From Janibacter sp. Soil728 (GTDB lineage Bacteria; Actinomycetota; Actinomycetes; Actinomycetales; Dermatophilaceae): 64,000 bases of DNA. The DNA lies in NCBI RefSeq assembly GCF_001428305.1, contig NZ_LMRZ01000008.1, forward strand, positions 1 to 64,000. Reading direction: 5' to 3'. The notes beneath the pieces were generated by a model. The model saw nothing but the letters and a program-made list of their open reading frames with translations, made no database searches and was not told the DNA's origin. The position numbers and the translations under genes are program-made. Of the stretch, positions 25,019 through 34,506 are shown piece by piece (the stretch's first letter is position 1; every line of letters starts with the position of its first letter).

Positions 25019-25669
25019 TCAGTCCAGGGTCTCGACGTCGATCTGCTCGTCGGGGTCGTGGCTGCGACGCCGGGCGCGCAGGACCATCCACGCGAAGACG
25101 CCGATGACGGCCAGGATGATCAGCAGGTAGACGACCTTGCTGATCGGGTCCATGTACTTCTCGACGACCTCGTAGCGGTCGCCGAGCTGGAACCCGATCC
25201 AGACGAAGAGGGTGTTCCAGATCAACGAGCCGGCGGTCGTGTACCCGAGGAACTGCGTCAGCGGCATCCGGTCGATGCCCGCAGGGATCGAGATGAGGCT
25301 GCGGATCCCCGGCACGAAGCGTCCGAAGAAGACCGCCTTGGGGCCGTGCTTGGTGAACCAGACGTCCGTCTTGTCGATGTCGGCGACGTCGACGAGCGGC
25401 ATCCGGTGCGCGATGCGCTTCAGCCGCTCCATGCCGAGCGCCGCACCGATCCCGTAGAGCAGCAGCGCCCCCGTGACCGAGCCGAGCGTGGCCCACAGGA
25501 TCGCCTCGACGATCGAGTAGCGCCCCTGGGCGGCGGTGAAGCCGGCGAGCGGCAGGATCACCTCACTGGGGATCGGCGGGAAGATGTTCTCCAGGAAGAT
25601 GCCGAGCGCGATCCCGGGGCCCCCGATGCTGTCCATGAGGGCGAGGACCCAGTCGACGACGGTGTTCAT
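25019..25669 (-). CDS. DedA-family membrane protein
   Basis: A 216-aa DedA/SNARE-associated (VTT domain) protein. It has the conserved ENIFPPIPSE motif near residue 27 in the first re-entrant region and GRFVPGIRSLISIPAG near 116, followed by two further membrane segments and a charged C-terminal tail. Members of this family move phospholipid or undecaprenyl-phosphate carriers across the membrane or support the proton-motive force. GGAAGG lies 6 bases before the ATG at 25669. The 5' end is separated by 39 bases from a divergent methyltransferase gene. Confidence 0.92.
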   Translation of the reverse strand: MNTVVDWVLALMDSIGGPGIALGIFLENIFPPIPSEVILPLAGFTAAQGRYSIVEAILWATLGSVTGALLLYGIGAALGMERLKRIAHRMPLVDVADIDKTDVWFTKHGPKAVFFGRFVPGIRSLISIPAGIDRMPLTQFLGYTTAGSLIWNTLFVWIGFQLGDRYEVVEKYMDPISKVVYLLIILAVIGVFAWMVLRARRRSHDPDEQIDVETLD

Positions 25670-25694
25670 GCAGTCCTTCCGAGGCGGTGGCGTC

Positions 25695-25700
25695 TACGGT
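25695..25700 (+). promoter_or_regulatory. -10 box (TACGGT) for the RNA methyltransferase gene
   Basis: TACGGT ends 8 bases before GTG 25709. The spacer has only G and C runs and no Shine-Dalgarno match, so a leaderless message is likely. Confidence 0.45.
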
Positions 25701-25708
25701 GGGGCCCC

Positions 25709-26386
25709 GTGGGCACCCCGGACGATCATGCCAAGGCTAAGGGCGAAGTCTCGACATCGCCTGTGAGTCACGGGGTGGGTCCGTGGGAGGGTTCCTGGCC
25801 CGATGATGCCCGGCTCGACCCGGAGCTGCTCCGGGAGGGCGACCGGCGCAATGTCGAGGACCGGTATCGCTACTGGTCCCACGACGCCATCACCGCGGAC
25901 CTGGCCACGCGTCGCCACGACTTCCACGTCGCGATCGAGAACTGGGAGCACGACTTCAACATCGGTTCCGTCGTGCGCACCGCCAACGCACTCGGCGCGG
26001 CCGCCTTCCACATCGTCGGCAAGCGGCGCTGGAACCGTCGCGGTGCGATGGTCACCGACCGTTACCAGGTGGAGCACCACCACCCCGACGTCGCCGAGCT
26101 CGTGGAGTGGGCGAGCACCGCGGGCGAAGGGGGGACCCCCCTTCGCCTCATCGGTATCGACAATGTCCCCGGCTCGGTCCCGATCGAGACCTACGACCTG
26201 CCACGAGAGTGCGTGCTCGTCTTCGGCCAGGAGGGTCCGGGGATCTCCGCGGAGATGCTCGCCGCCTGCGACGTCGTCCTCGAGATCAGCCAGTTCGGCT
26301 CGACCCGGTCGATGAACGCCGGCGCCGCCGCAGCCATCGCGATGCACGCGTGGGTCCTGCGGCACCACTTCGGCCAGCACCCCTGA
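25709..26386 (+). CDS. TrmH/SpoU-family RNA methyltransferase
   Basis: A 225-aa SPOUT methyltransferase that should transfer a methyl group from SAM to a ribose 2'-OH in tRNA or rRNA. The three family motifs are present: NIGSVVRTANALGA (motif 1, near residue 88), LVFGQEGPGI (motif 2, near 170) and SMNAGAAAAIAMHAW (motif 3, near 203). A short variable loop, GEGGTPLRL (about residues 139-147), is encoded by a perfect 25-bp DNA palindrome. GTG 25709 fits family length; the long upstream frame is antisense to the DedA gene. Confidence 0.9.
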   Translation: MGTPDDHAKAKGEVSTSPVSHGVGPWEGSWPDDARLDPELLREGDRRNVEDRYRYWSHDAITADLATRRHDFHVAIENWEHDFNIGSVVRTANALGAAAFHIVGKRRWNRRGAMVTDRYQVEHHHPDVAELVEWASTAGEGGTPLRLIGIDNVPGSVPIETYDLPRECVLVFGQEGPGISAEMLAACDVVLEISQFGSTRSMNAGAAAAIAMHAWVLRHHFGQHP

Positions 26387-26395
26387 GGGCGCCGA

Positions 26396-26432
26396 GGGCG
26401 CGGACCACGGCTTCGACGCCGGGTCCGCGCCC
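26396..26432. terminator. Bidirectional hairpin between trmH-like and putP genes
   Basis: GGGCGCGGACC (26396-26406) pairs perfectly with GGTCCGCGCCC (26422-26432) around a 15-base loop. It lies between convergent genes 9 bases after the methyltransferase stop, so it can serve both. There is no T tract. Confidence 0.65.
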
Positions 26433-26445
26433 CCTCACCGGACGG

Positions 26446-27972
26446 TCAGTCCACCAGCGTGAGGTCGATGTCCCCGCGGGAGGCCGCCAGCTCGCGCTCC
26501 ATCAGGGTGAACTCGGCCTCCACCTCGGGGTTGGTCGACGGCTTCACCAGGGAGACCGCGACCGCGACGAGGAAGTTGAGGATGAAGCCGGGCACGATCT
26601 CGTACATGTTGGAGGTCAGGACCTCGACATTGCCCCAGACGAAGACGGTGATCGCACCGGTGAGCATGCCGGCGAGCGCACCTGCCGCGGTGAGTCGGCG
26701 CCAGTACAGGGACAGCAGGACGATCGGACCGAAGGCCGCACCGAAGCCCGCCCACGCGAAGGCGACGAGCTCGAGGATCGCCGAGCTCGGGTCGAGCGCC
26801 AGGACGAGGCCGACGAGGGCGACGACGAGCACGCCGAGCCGGCCGTACATGAGCAGGGCCTTGTCGGAGGCCTTGCGGCCGGTGAGGTTGACGAGATCCT
26901 CGACGAGGGCAGAGGAGCACACGACGAGCTGGCTGGACATGGTCGACATGATCGCGGCGAGCACGGCCGCGAGGACGAAGCCGGCGACCAGCGGGTGGAA
27001 GAAGACCTGGCTGAGCAGGAGGAAGACCGTCTCCGGGTCGTCGAGCGCCTTGGCCGGGTCGGGGCCGTTGAAGTAGGCGACGCCGATGAGGGCCGTGGTG
27101 ATGGCACCGAGGCCGGTGATGATCATCCAGGTCGTGCTGACGATCCGCCCGTAGTGGGCGTCCGCGGGGCTGCGCAGCGCCATGAAGCGCACGATGATGT
27201 GCGGCTGGCCGAAGTAGCCCAGACCCCACGCGGCGGTCGAGAAGATGCTGAGGGCGAGCAGCACGACGCCGTCGTCGCCGGCGAAGAGGTTGAAGGCATC
27301 GGGGTTGACCGCCGTGACGCCGTCCACGATCGCGCCGGGCGAACCCATCTTGACCACGGCGACGATCGGCACGGCGACGAGCGCGGCAAACATCAGCAGG
27401 CCCTGGGCAACATCGGTGAGCGTCGCCCCGAGGAAGCCACCGAAGAGCGTGTAGAGCAGCGTGATCGCCGCGACGAGCAGGACTCCGTGCAGGTAGGTCC
27501 AGCCGAAGGAGCTCTCGAAGAACTTGCCCGCTGCCACCATGCCGGAGGAGACGTAGAAGGTGAAGAAGACGAGGATGATCAGCGCCGCGACGATGCGCAG
27601 CACGTTGGTCCGGTCGCGCAGGCGGCGGCCGAAGAAGCTCGGGATGGTGATCGAGTCACCGGCGATCTCGGTGTAGGCCCGCAGCCGAGGGGCCACGAAC
27701 TTCCAGTTGAGCCAGGCGCCGATGGTCAGCCCGATGGCGATCCACGCCTCGATGAGGCCGGAGACGTAGATCGCGCCGGGCAGACCCATGAGGAGCCAGC
27801 CGGACATGTCGGCGGCGTTGGCGGACAGCGCCGCGACGGCCGGGTGCAGCCCGCGCTCGGCGAGCATGTAGCCGTCGATGTTGCGGGTGCGCGTGTAGGC
27901 GTAGAACCCGATGGCGATCATCGCCGCGAAGTACACCCCGATCGCGATGAGTTGGTAGGTCGTCTCCGACAT
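26446..27972 (-). CDS. putP: Sodium/proline symporter (SSS family)
   Basis: A 508-aa transporter with about 13 membrane segments and strong PutP features. The first helix is preceded by MSETTYQLIAIG and contains YAYTRTRNIDGY, followed by LSANAADMSGWLLMGLPGA (Na+ and substrate region, residues 49-67). GYFGQPHIIVRFMALRS follows further on. It takes up L-proline with Na+ for nutrition or osmoprotection. AAGGACAT precedes ATG 27972. No proline-degradation genes lie nearby. The 106-base gap upstream separates it from a divergent aminotransferase gene. Confidence 0.93.
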   Translation of the reverse strand: MSETTYQLIAIGVYFAAMIAIGFYAYTRTRNIDGYMLAERGLHPAVAALSANAADMSGWLLMGLPGAIYVSGLIEAWIAIGLTIGAWLNWKFVAPRLRAYTEIAGDSITIPSFFGRRLRDRTNVLRIVAALIILVFFTFYVSSGMVAAGKFFESSFGWTYLHGVLLVAAITLLYTLFGGFLGATLTDVAQGLLMFAALVAVPIVAVVKMGSPGAIVDGVTAVNPDAFNLFAGDDGVVLLALSIFSTAAWGLGYFGQPHIIVRFMALRSPADAHYGRIVSTTWMIITGLGAITTALIGVAYFNGPDPAKALDDPETVFLLLSQVFFHPLVAGFVLAAVLAAIMSTMSSQLVVCSSALVEDLVNLTGRKASDKALLMYGRLGVLVVALVGLVLALDPSSAILELVAFAWAGFGAAFGPIVLLSLYWRRLTAAGALAGMLTGAITVFVWGNVEVLTSNMYEIVPGFILNFLVAVAVSLVKPSTNPEVEAEFTLMERELAASRGDIDLTLVD

Positions 27973-28078
27973 GGGATGTCCTTGCTCTCGGGGGTGGTGC
28001 TGGGGTTGTGGCCGGGAGACTGTACCGCCCGCCCGTGCGCCCGGTCACACCTCCGCTCCCTGGTGTGAGGATGTGGGC

Positions 28079-29287
28079 ATGCCGTCATCTCCCTTCGCCC
28101 CGTCCGCCCGGTCGGCCGTCGCCCCCTTCGAGGTCATGGATGTCCTCGCCACCGTCGCCCGCATGCGCGCGGAGGGAAGGGAGGTCATCTCGCTGTGTGC
28201 GGGGGAGCCCAGCCAGGGCGCGCCGAGCGCGGTCCACGCGGCTGCCGCCCGCATCCACACCGAGGCACGTCCGCTCGGCTACACGCCGGCGCTGGGGACC
28301 GCCCCCCTTCGCTCGGCGATCGCGGGCCACTACGGCCGCTGGTACGGCCTCGACATCGACCCGAGCGAGGTCGCCGTCACGACGGGCAGCTCCGGTGGCT
28401 TCGTCCTCGCCTTCCTCGCGGCCTTCGACCACGGGGACCGCGTCGCGCTCGCCCGCCCCGGCTACCCGGCCTACCGCAACATCCTCGCGGGCCTGGGCTG
28501 CGAGGTCGTCGACATCCCGACCGGTCCGGTCGAGCGCTACCAGCCGACCGTCGCCCAGCTCGAGGCGGAGCATGCGCAGGCGCCGCTCGCCGGGCTCGTC
28601 CTGGCCTCGCCCGCCAACCCGACCGGCACGATGGTCGACCGCGGTGAGCTCACCGCGATCGCCGCCTGGTGCAGCGCCCACGGCGTGCGGCTGGTCAGCG
28701 ACGAGATCTACCACGGCGTCACCTATGCGGACCCCGCGTCACCCGATGCGAAGGGGGTCTGTGCCCGCGAGGTCGACGAGCACGCGATCGTCGTCTCCTC
28801 CTTCAGCAAGTACTGGGGGATGACCGGGTGGCGGCTGGGCTGGCTGCTCGTCCCGCAGGACCTGCGCGCTGCGGTCGACGCGCTCGCCGGCAACATCGCG
28901 CTCTGCCCGCCGGCCGGCGCGCAGGAGGCTGCTGTCGCCGCCTTCACCGAGGACTCCTACGCGCAGGGGGAGGCAGCGCGGCTGGACTTCGCGCGGGCGC
29001 GCGAGGTGCTGCTGGAGCGTGCGCCCGAGCTCGGTTGGGGCGCAGCGGCGCCCGCCGACGGTGCCTTCTACTACTGGGCCGAGCTGGGGGACCGGCTGGC
29101 CGGCTTCGCCGACGCGCGGGAGTACGCGGCGGCCCTGCTCGAGGCGACGGGGGTGGCCGTGACCCCGGGCGGCGACTTCGACCCCGTGGTCGGCTCGCGG
29201 TGCGTGCGCCTGTCCCTCGCCGCAGGTCCTGACGCGATAAAGGAGGCGCTGGATCGCATCATCGCGTGGCAGGGTTCGCGAGCATGA
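28079..29287 (+). CDS. Class I/II pyridoxal-phosphate aminotransferase (aspartate aminotransferase-like)
   Basis: A 402-aa fold-type I PLP enzyme. The cofactor lysine is in SFSKYWGMTGWRLGW (about residue 244). The LASPANPTGTMVD segment carries the conserved Asn, and DEIYHG the conserved Asp and Tyr. The C-terminal Arg that binds the substrate carboxylate is in VRLSL. This group moves amino groups between aspartate, aromatic or branched amino acids and 2-oxo acids; the exact substrate is unclear. Its 3' end overlaps the GNAT gene by 4 bases. Confidence 0.9.
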   Translation: MPSSPFAPSARSAVAPFEVMDVLATVARMRAEGREVISLCAGEPSQGAPSAVHAAAARIHTEARPLGYTPALGTAPLRSAIAGHYGRWYGLDIDPSEVAVTTGSSGGFVLAFLAAFDHGDRVALARPGYPAYRNILAGLGCEVVDIPTGPVERYQPTVAQLEAEHAQAPLAGLVLASPANPTGTMVDRGELTAIAAWCSAHGVRLVSDEIYHGVTYADPASPDAKGVCAREVDEHAIVVSSFSKYWGMTGWRLGWLLVPQDLRAAVDALAGNIALCPPAGAQEAAVAAFTEDSYAQGEAARLDFARAREVLLERAPELGWGAAAPADGAFYYWAELGDRLAGFADAREYAAALLEATGVAVTPGGDFDPVVGSRCVRLSLAAGPDAIKEALDRIIAWQGSRA

Positions 29288-30138
29288 CGCTCCTCGAGCA
29301 CTTCCACGCCCAGATCCGGCTCGCCGGACGCGAGGACGAGCCGCGGCCGGGACTCGTGCAGGACAGCGACGGACCGGTCCGGCGGACGTGGTCGCAGGAC
29401 CCGACGGCGTTCGCGATGGTCGAGTGCCCTGCCGGTCTGGGGGAGGACCCGGACCACTGGATCTCGCGTCAGGTGGACTTCTTCGCCGAGCGGGGGCAGG
29501 AGCTCGAGTGGAAGACCTACGACTACGACGAGCCGGCCGACCTGCTCGACCGGTTGCGGGCCCACGGGTTCACGCTCGAGGACGACGAGGCGCTGGTCTT
29601 GGGTGAGGTCGCGGACCTGCTCCACCCCGTGATGGCGAAGGGGGCCTCCCTTCGCCTCGTCGAGGCGGGGGACGACGCGGCCTTCGCCGGGATCGCCGAC
29701 CTCCACGAGATCGTCTGGGGACGGCGCGACGGACACACCCAGCAGCTGCGGGACGAGCTGCGCAGGAGCCCCGAGACCCTCGACGTCTTCGTCGCCGAGG
29801 CGAGCGAGCCGATGGAGGCCGGCGGCCACCGGGCGGAGGTCGGTCAGGTCGTGTGCGGCGCCTGGGTGCGCTACAGCCCGGGCACCGACTTCTGCTCCCT
29901 CTGGGGCGGGACGACCCACCCCGCTGCCCGCCGCCGCGGGATCTACCGCGCACTCGTGGCAGAGCGGGCCCAGCGCGCGAGCCGGCGGGGCTTCCGCCTC
30001 GTCCGGGTGGACTGCTCACCGGACTCACTGCCGATCCTCACCCGCCTAGGGCTGGAGCGGGTCGCGACGACCGTCCCGGCGACCCGCGCCCCCGCCCCGG
30101 CGGGCCCCACGCCCGGCCAGCCGGCCCCCACGCGCTGA
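29284..30138 (+). CDS. GNAT-family N-acetyltransferase (two-domain)
   Basis: A 284-aa protein. The N-terminal half (1-125) looks like a degenerate GNAT or helper domain, and the C-terminal half (about 125-270) a canonical GNAT fold with the acetyl-CoA loop THPAARRRGIYRALVAE near residue 217 (R/Q-x-x-G-x-G/A pattern). It is coupled by ATGA to the aminotransferase, so it may modify an amino acid-type product; that is inference. Codons of residues about 117-125 (MAKGASLRL) lie on a near-perfect DNA palindrome at 29634-29656. Confidence 0.85.
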   Translation: MTLLEHFHAQIRLAGREDEPRPGLVQDSDGPVRRTWSQDPTAFAMVECPAGLGEDPDHWISRQVDFFAERGQELEWKTYDYDEPADLLDRLRAHGFTLEDDEALVLGEVADLLHPVMAKGASLRLVEAGDDAAFAGIADLHEIVWGRRDGHTQQLRDELRRSPETLDVFVAEASEPMEAGGHRAEVGQVVCGAWVRYSPGTDFCSLWGGTTHPAARRRGIYRALVAERAQRASRRGFRLVRVDCSPDSLPILTRLGLERVATTVPATRAPAPAGPTPGQPAPTR

Positions 30139-30144
30139 CGCCAG

Positions 30145-30260
30145 AACCTACGTGCGGGTACGACGTGCACCCGTGTCGTCGTGTGCGCTCGGTGGCCCGG
30201 AATGACGGGGGTTGCCGAGCCGCTCGTGGGGCAGGTGCACGTCGTACCCGCACGTAACCT
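30145..30260. repeat. MITE-like element: 22-bp perfect terminal inverted repeats with a 5-bp direct flank
   Basis: The left arm 30150-30171 (starting ACGTGCGGGTACGACG) is the exact reverse complement of the right arm 30234-30255. AACCT is found directly outside both ends (30145-30149 and 30256-30260), as a 5-bp target duplication would be. The 62-base centre holds a further GCTCGG/CCGAGC pairing. No open reading frame is inside. It lies between the GNAT gene and fba, and the right arm sits 85 bases from the fba start. A transcript terminator is the conservative alternative. Confidence 0.6.
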
Positions 30261-30344
30261 TCGCGGGCATGGGCTGGCACCGGGGCGATCTGCGAGGATC
30301 GGGGCAAAAGACCAACCGATCACCGCGCCAGGAGGCTCTCCGCC

Positions 30345-31379
30345 ATGCCCATCGCCACCCCAGATGTCTATCGAGACATGCTCGACCGCGCGAAGGCGGG
30401 CTCCTTCGCCTACCCCGCGATCAACGTGACCTCCAGCCAGACCCTCAACGCCGCGATCCGCGGCTTCGCCGAGGCCGGCAGCGACGGCATCGTCCAGGTC
30501 TCCACCGGCGGTGGCGAGTACCTGTCCGGCCCGACGATCAAGGACATGGTCACCGGCTCCCTCGCGCTCGCGGCCTATGCGCAGGAGGTCGCCAAGAACT
30601 TCGACGTCAACATCGCGCTGCACACCGACCACTGCCCCAAGGACAAGCTCGACGGTTTCGTCCGCCCGCTGCTCGCCGCGAGCAAGGAGCGCAGGGACGC
30701 GACCGGCCTGCCGATCTTCCAGTCGCACATGTGGGACGGCTCGGCCGTGCCGCTGGCCGAGAACCTGCAGATCGCGCAGGAGCTGCTCGAGCTGTCCGCC
30801 GCGGCCGACATCGTCCTCGAGGTCGAGATCGGTGTCGTCGGTGGCGAGGAGGACGGTGTCGCCAACGAGATCAACGACCAGCTCTACACGACCCCCGAGG
30901 ACGCGCTCGCGACCGTCGAGGCCCTCGGCCTGGGCGAGAAGGGCCGCTACATGACGGCCCTGACCTTCGGCAATGTCCACGGCGTCTACAAGCCCGGCAA
31001 CGTCAGGCTGCGCCCCGAGATCCTCAAGCAGTGCCAGGACGCGATCGTCGCGAAGTACGGCAGCGACCACGGTGAGCGCCCCCTCGACCTGGTCTTCCAC
31101 GGCGGGTCGGGTTCGACCGCGCAGGAGATCAGTGACGCGGTCGACTTCGGCGTCGTCAAGATGAATGTCGACACCGACACCCAGTACGCCTTCAGCCGTC
31201 CGGTCGCCGGGTGGATGCTCGAGAACTACTCGGGTGTGCTCAAGATCGACGGGGAGGTCGGCAACAAGAAGCAGTACGACCCCCGGGCCTGGGGCAAGGA
31301 GGCCGAGGCGGCCATGGCCGCCCGGATCGTCGAGGCCTGCGAGAACCTGCGCTCGGCCGGGACGTCGGTGAAGGCCTGA
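30345..31379 (+). CDS. fba: Fructose-bisphosphate aldolase, class II
   Basis: A 344-aa zinc-dependent aldolase that splits fructose 1,6-bisphosphate into two triose phosphates in glycolysis and the reverse in gluconeogenesis. The zinc and catalytic region reads ALHTDHCPK (about residues 91-99), with further zinc ligands in EVEIGVVGGEEDG and in the loop LVFHGGSGS (about 250-258). NVDTDTQYAF follows in the active site. CAGGAGG precedes ATG 30345. It is directly followed by the DUF3151 gene, an arrangement common in Actinobacteria. Confidence 0.97.
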   Translation: MPIATPDVYRDMLDRAKAGSFAYPAINVTSSQTLNAAIRGFAEAGSDGIVQVSTGGGEYLSGPTIKDMVTGSLALAAYAQEVAKNFDVNIALHTDHCPKDKLDGFVRPLLAASKERRDATGLPIFQSHMWDGSAVPLAENLQIAQELLELSAAADIVLEVEIGVVGGEEDGVANEINDQLYTTPEDALATVEALGLGEKGRYMTALTFGNVHGVYKPGNVRLRPEILKQCQDAIVAKYGSDHGERPLDLVFHGGSGSTAQEISDAVDFGVVKMNVDTDTQYAFSRPVAGWMLENYSGVLKIDGEVGNKKQYDPRAWGKEAEAAMAARIVEACENLRSAGTSVKA

Positions 31380-31780
31380 TGGACAACCTGCTCGGTATCC
31401 CCGAAACGCTCCTGCCCGAGGACCCCGCCGCCGCACGGATCGACGCCGGTGAGGACGCCACCACAGTGGCGGCGGACCTCCCTTCGTCCTCCCTGCCGTG
31501 GGCGGTGCTCGCCGAGGCCTCCCTGGACGGGGGCCGCTCGATCGAGGGCTACGCCTACGCCCGCACCGGCTACCACCGCGGTCTCGACGCGCTGCGTCGC
31601 TCGGGGTGGAAGGGTCAGGGGCCGGTCCCGTGGTCGCACCTGCCCAACCGCGGCTTCCTCCGCGCGCTCGCGGCACTGTCGCAGGCGGCCGGTGAGATCG
31701 GCGAGGACGACGAGGAGCTGCGCTGCCGCACCTTCTTGACGGACTCGTCGCTGGAGGCCGCCCGGGCGCTGCTCGGCTGA
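31379..31780 (+). CDS. DUF3151-family protein
   Basis: A 133-aa protein matching the actinobacterial DUF3151 family, usually encoded next to fba, as it is here (TGATG overlap). It begins MDNLLGIPETLLPED and has a helical middle with EGYAYARTGYHRGLDALRRSGWKG in pieces, then NRGFLRALAALSQAAG. No catalytic residues or membrane segments are obvious. Co-location with the aldolase suggests a link to central carbon metabolism, but no function is established that I know of. Confidence 0.85.
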   Translation: MDNLLGIPETLLPEDPAAARIDAGEDATTVAADLPSSSLPWAVLAEASLDGGRSIEGYAYARTGYHRGLDALRRSGWKGQGPVPWSHLPNRGFLRALAALSQAAGEIGEDDEELRCRTFLTDSSLEAARALLG

Positions 31781-31831
31781 CCACGCTCCCTGAGGAGGCC
31801 GTTCGCGGCCGTCTCGAAGGGGCCGCAATGC

Positions 31832-31870
31832 ACGAAGGGCGTCACGACCAGTGGTCGTGACGCCCTTCGT
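31832..31870. terminator. 19-bp perfect inverted repeat terminator after DUF3151
   Basis: The arms 31832-31850 and 31852-31870 are perfect reverse complements around a single central G. The outer part of each arm is the recurring word ACGAAGGGC/GCCCTTCGT. It follows the DUF3151 stop by about 50 bases. There is no T run. A single-base loop cannot fold as drawn, so the top of the stem would open by a few pairs. Confidence 0.65.
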
Positions 31871-32004
31871 CGCCGGTCCGGTGTCCCGTGTCCGGAAGTG
31901 CGAGGCGCGGGGCGCCGCTCTGAGTCCCCTGATCCATCGGCGGCGCCCGCGCGCAGGGCCATTGTGTCGCACGACGAACCTCAGAAATGGCACTAGACGG
32001 CCAC

Positions 32005-32020
32005 TGGCAATAACATGCCA
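32005..32020. promoter_or_regulatory. Inverted repeat over the start of the LuxR-type gene
   Basis: TGGCA-ATAACA-TGCCA spans the probable start codon at 32015. A repressor bound here would block transcription or translation start; autoregulation by the encoded HTH protein is a guess. Confidence 0.35.
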
Positions 32021-32821
32021 ATCATGTGCCCATCGACGCCACCGGACGACGAGCCGCTGCTCCGCCTCGAGCGCTATCTCGCCGAGGACAGCGTCCGCAT
32101 CGAGCAGGGCCGCGAAAAGCTCATCGACATCGGTGACGCCCTGATGACGCTGCGGGCACGGATGCACAACATCGACCTCGGTGACGACCCCGGGGTGCAG
32201 GTGCTCACCCAGGAGATGGCGGCGCCGATGATCGACCGCATCGCCGGCCAGGTGGACCGCACCGACAACGTCATCCTCGACCTCGAGACCGGTGCCGGTC
32301 GCGAGGAGGTCAACGGGCGCCACGAGCGCGCTCGCGCGGTCGAGGGGCAGGTCCAACGGACCCTGCTGCACCCGTCGGTGCTGGGTACCGAGCTGGCTCG
32401 CAGCGAGCTCGCGGCCAAGCGCGGGACCGGGCAGGAGCAGCGGGTCTCCGAGCTCGTGGTCACGGAGTTCCTCGTCCTCGGCGAGGAGGCCGTCGTCACC
32501 CTGTCGGAGTGGGCCGACCCGCAGGCGCCGTACGTCTTCATCCGCAATCCCGCACTCGTGCAGTGCTTCGCGACGTGGTTCGAGCTCATGTGGTCCGTCT
32601 CGCCCGAGGTCGAGGTTCCGGAAGGTGGCGCCGACGATGCCCTGATCAGGATGCTGGCGCTCGGGGCCAAGGACGAGATGATCGCCCGCACGCTGCACGT
32701 CGGGCTGCGCACCGTCCGGCGTCGGGTCGCGGCGTTGATGGACCAGTACGGCGTGGGCACCCGCTTCCAGCTGGGGGCCGCTCTGGAGCGCGACGAGAGG
32801 CTCACGAAGTCCCCTCGGTAG
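32015..32821 (+). CDS. LuxR-type HTH transcriptional regulator (TrmB-like N-terminus)
   Basis: A 268-aa protein. The N-terminus is helical (LLRLERYLAEDSVRIEQGREKLIDIGDAL in pieces), the middle is a mixed domain resembling sensor or phosphatidylserine-like folds of TrmB/LuxR regulators, and the C-terminus is a LuxR-type HTH (about residues 208-262, ALIRMLALGAKDEMIARTLHV then TVRRRVAALMDQYGV). No receiver domain is present. The first residue could be either ATG 32015 or ATG 32024, three codons apart. It stands alone between terminators, so its targets are unknown. Confidence 0.8.
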   Translation: MPIMCPSTPPDDEPLLRLERYLAEDSVRIEQGREKLIDIGDALMTLRARMHNIDLGDDPGVQVLTQEMAAPMIDRIAGQVDRTDNVILDLETGAGREEVNGRHERARAVEGQVQRTLLHPSVLGTELARSELAAKRGTGQEQRVSELVVTEFLVLGEEAVVTLSEWADPQAPYVFIRNPALVQCFATWFELMWSVSPEVEVPEGGADDALIRMLALGAKDEMIARTLHVGLRTVRRRVAALMDQYGVGTRFQLGAALERDERLTKSPR

Positions 32822-32824
32822 AGT
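32819..32824 (+). promoter_or_regulatory. Possible purA -10 box (TAGAGT)
   Basis: TAGAGT overlaps the stop of the upstream gene and lies 80 bases before the purA start. It would give a leader of about 74 bases containing the hairpins described at 32838-32859. Confidence 0.35.
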
Positions 32825-32835
32825 GGGCCGGGTGA

Positions 32836-34194
<1,359 letters not shown>

Positions 34195-34233
34195 GCCACA
34201 CGTGGTGACGCCGACGTAAAGGCGTTGCCTTCT

Positions 34234-34301
34234 CTCCCTTCGTGCAGGAAGGTTGGGACAGACGAGGCCGCACCCGCGGTCCCGGCCAGCGACGAAGGGA
34301 G
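34234..34301 (+). promoter_or_regulatory. Inverted CTCCCTTCGT/ACGAAGGGAG pair covering the ribosome site of the DUF5302 gene
   Basis: CTCCCTTCGT (34234-34243) is the reverse complement of ACGAAGGGAG (34292-34301). The second arm is also the ribosome-binding site (AAGGGAGG) for ATG 34307. Pairing would hide the ribosome site, with a 48-base loop. Confidence 0.4.
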
Positions 34302-34306
34302 GTCCC

Positions 34307-34486
34307 ATGAGCAACCACGAGAGCGCTCCTGAGGACATGAAGGCGAAGTTCCGGGAAGCGCTGGAGAAGAAGCAGCAGCACGGCGGCGCGAATGTCTCGC
34401 GCGGTGGGGCGCACGGCAAGGTCGAGGACTCGCACCGGGCCGAGACCACGGCGACCCAGCAGATGTTCCGGCGCAAGAGCGGCTGA
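34307..34486 (+). CDS. DUF5302-family small protein
   Basis: A 59-aa highly charged protein with the DUF5302 pattern: an N-terminal acidic stretch, a helix (DMKAKFREALEKKQQ), a glycine-rich middle and a C-terminal TQQMFRRKSG. The family is common in Actinobacteria and I know of no established function. The C-terminal QQMFRRK may contact RNA or another protein; that is a guess. AAGGGAGG precedes ATG 34307, and a strong terminator follows. Confidence 0.85.
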   Translation: MSNHESAPEDMKAKFREALEKKQQHGGANVSRGGAHGKVEDSHRAETTATQQMFRRKSG

Positions 34487-34506
34487 CCGACACCTCCAAC
34501 TCGCGG

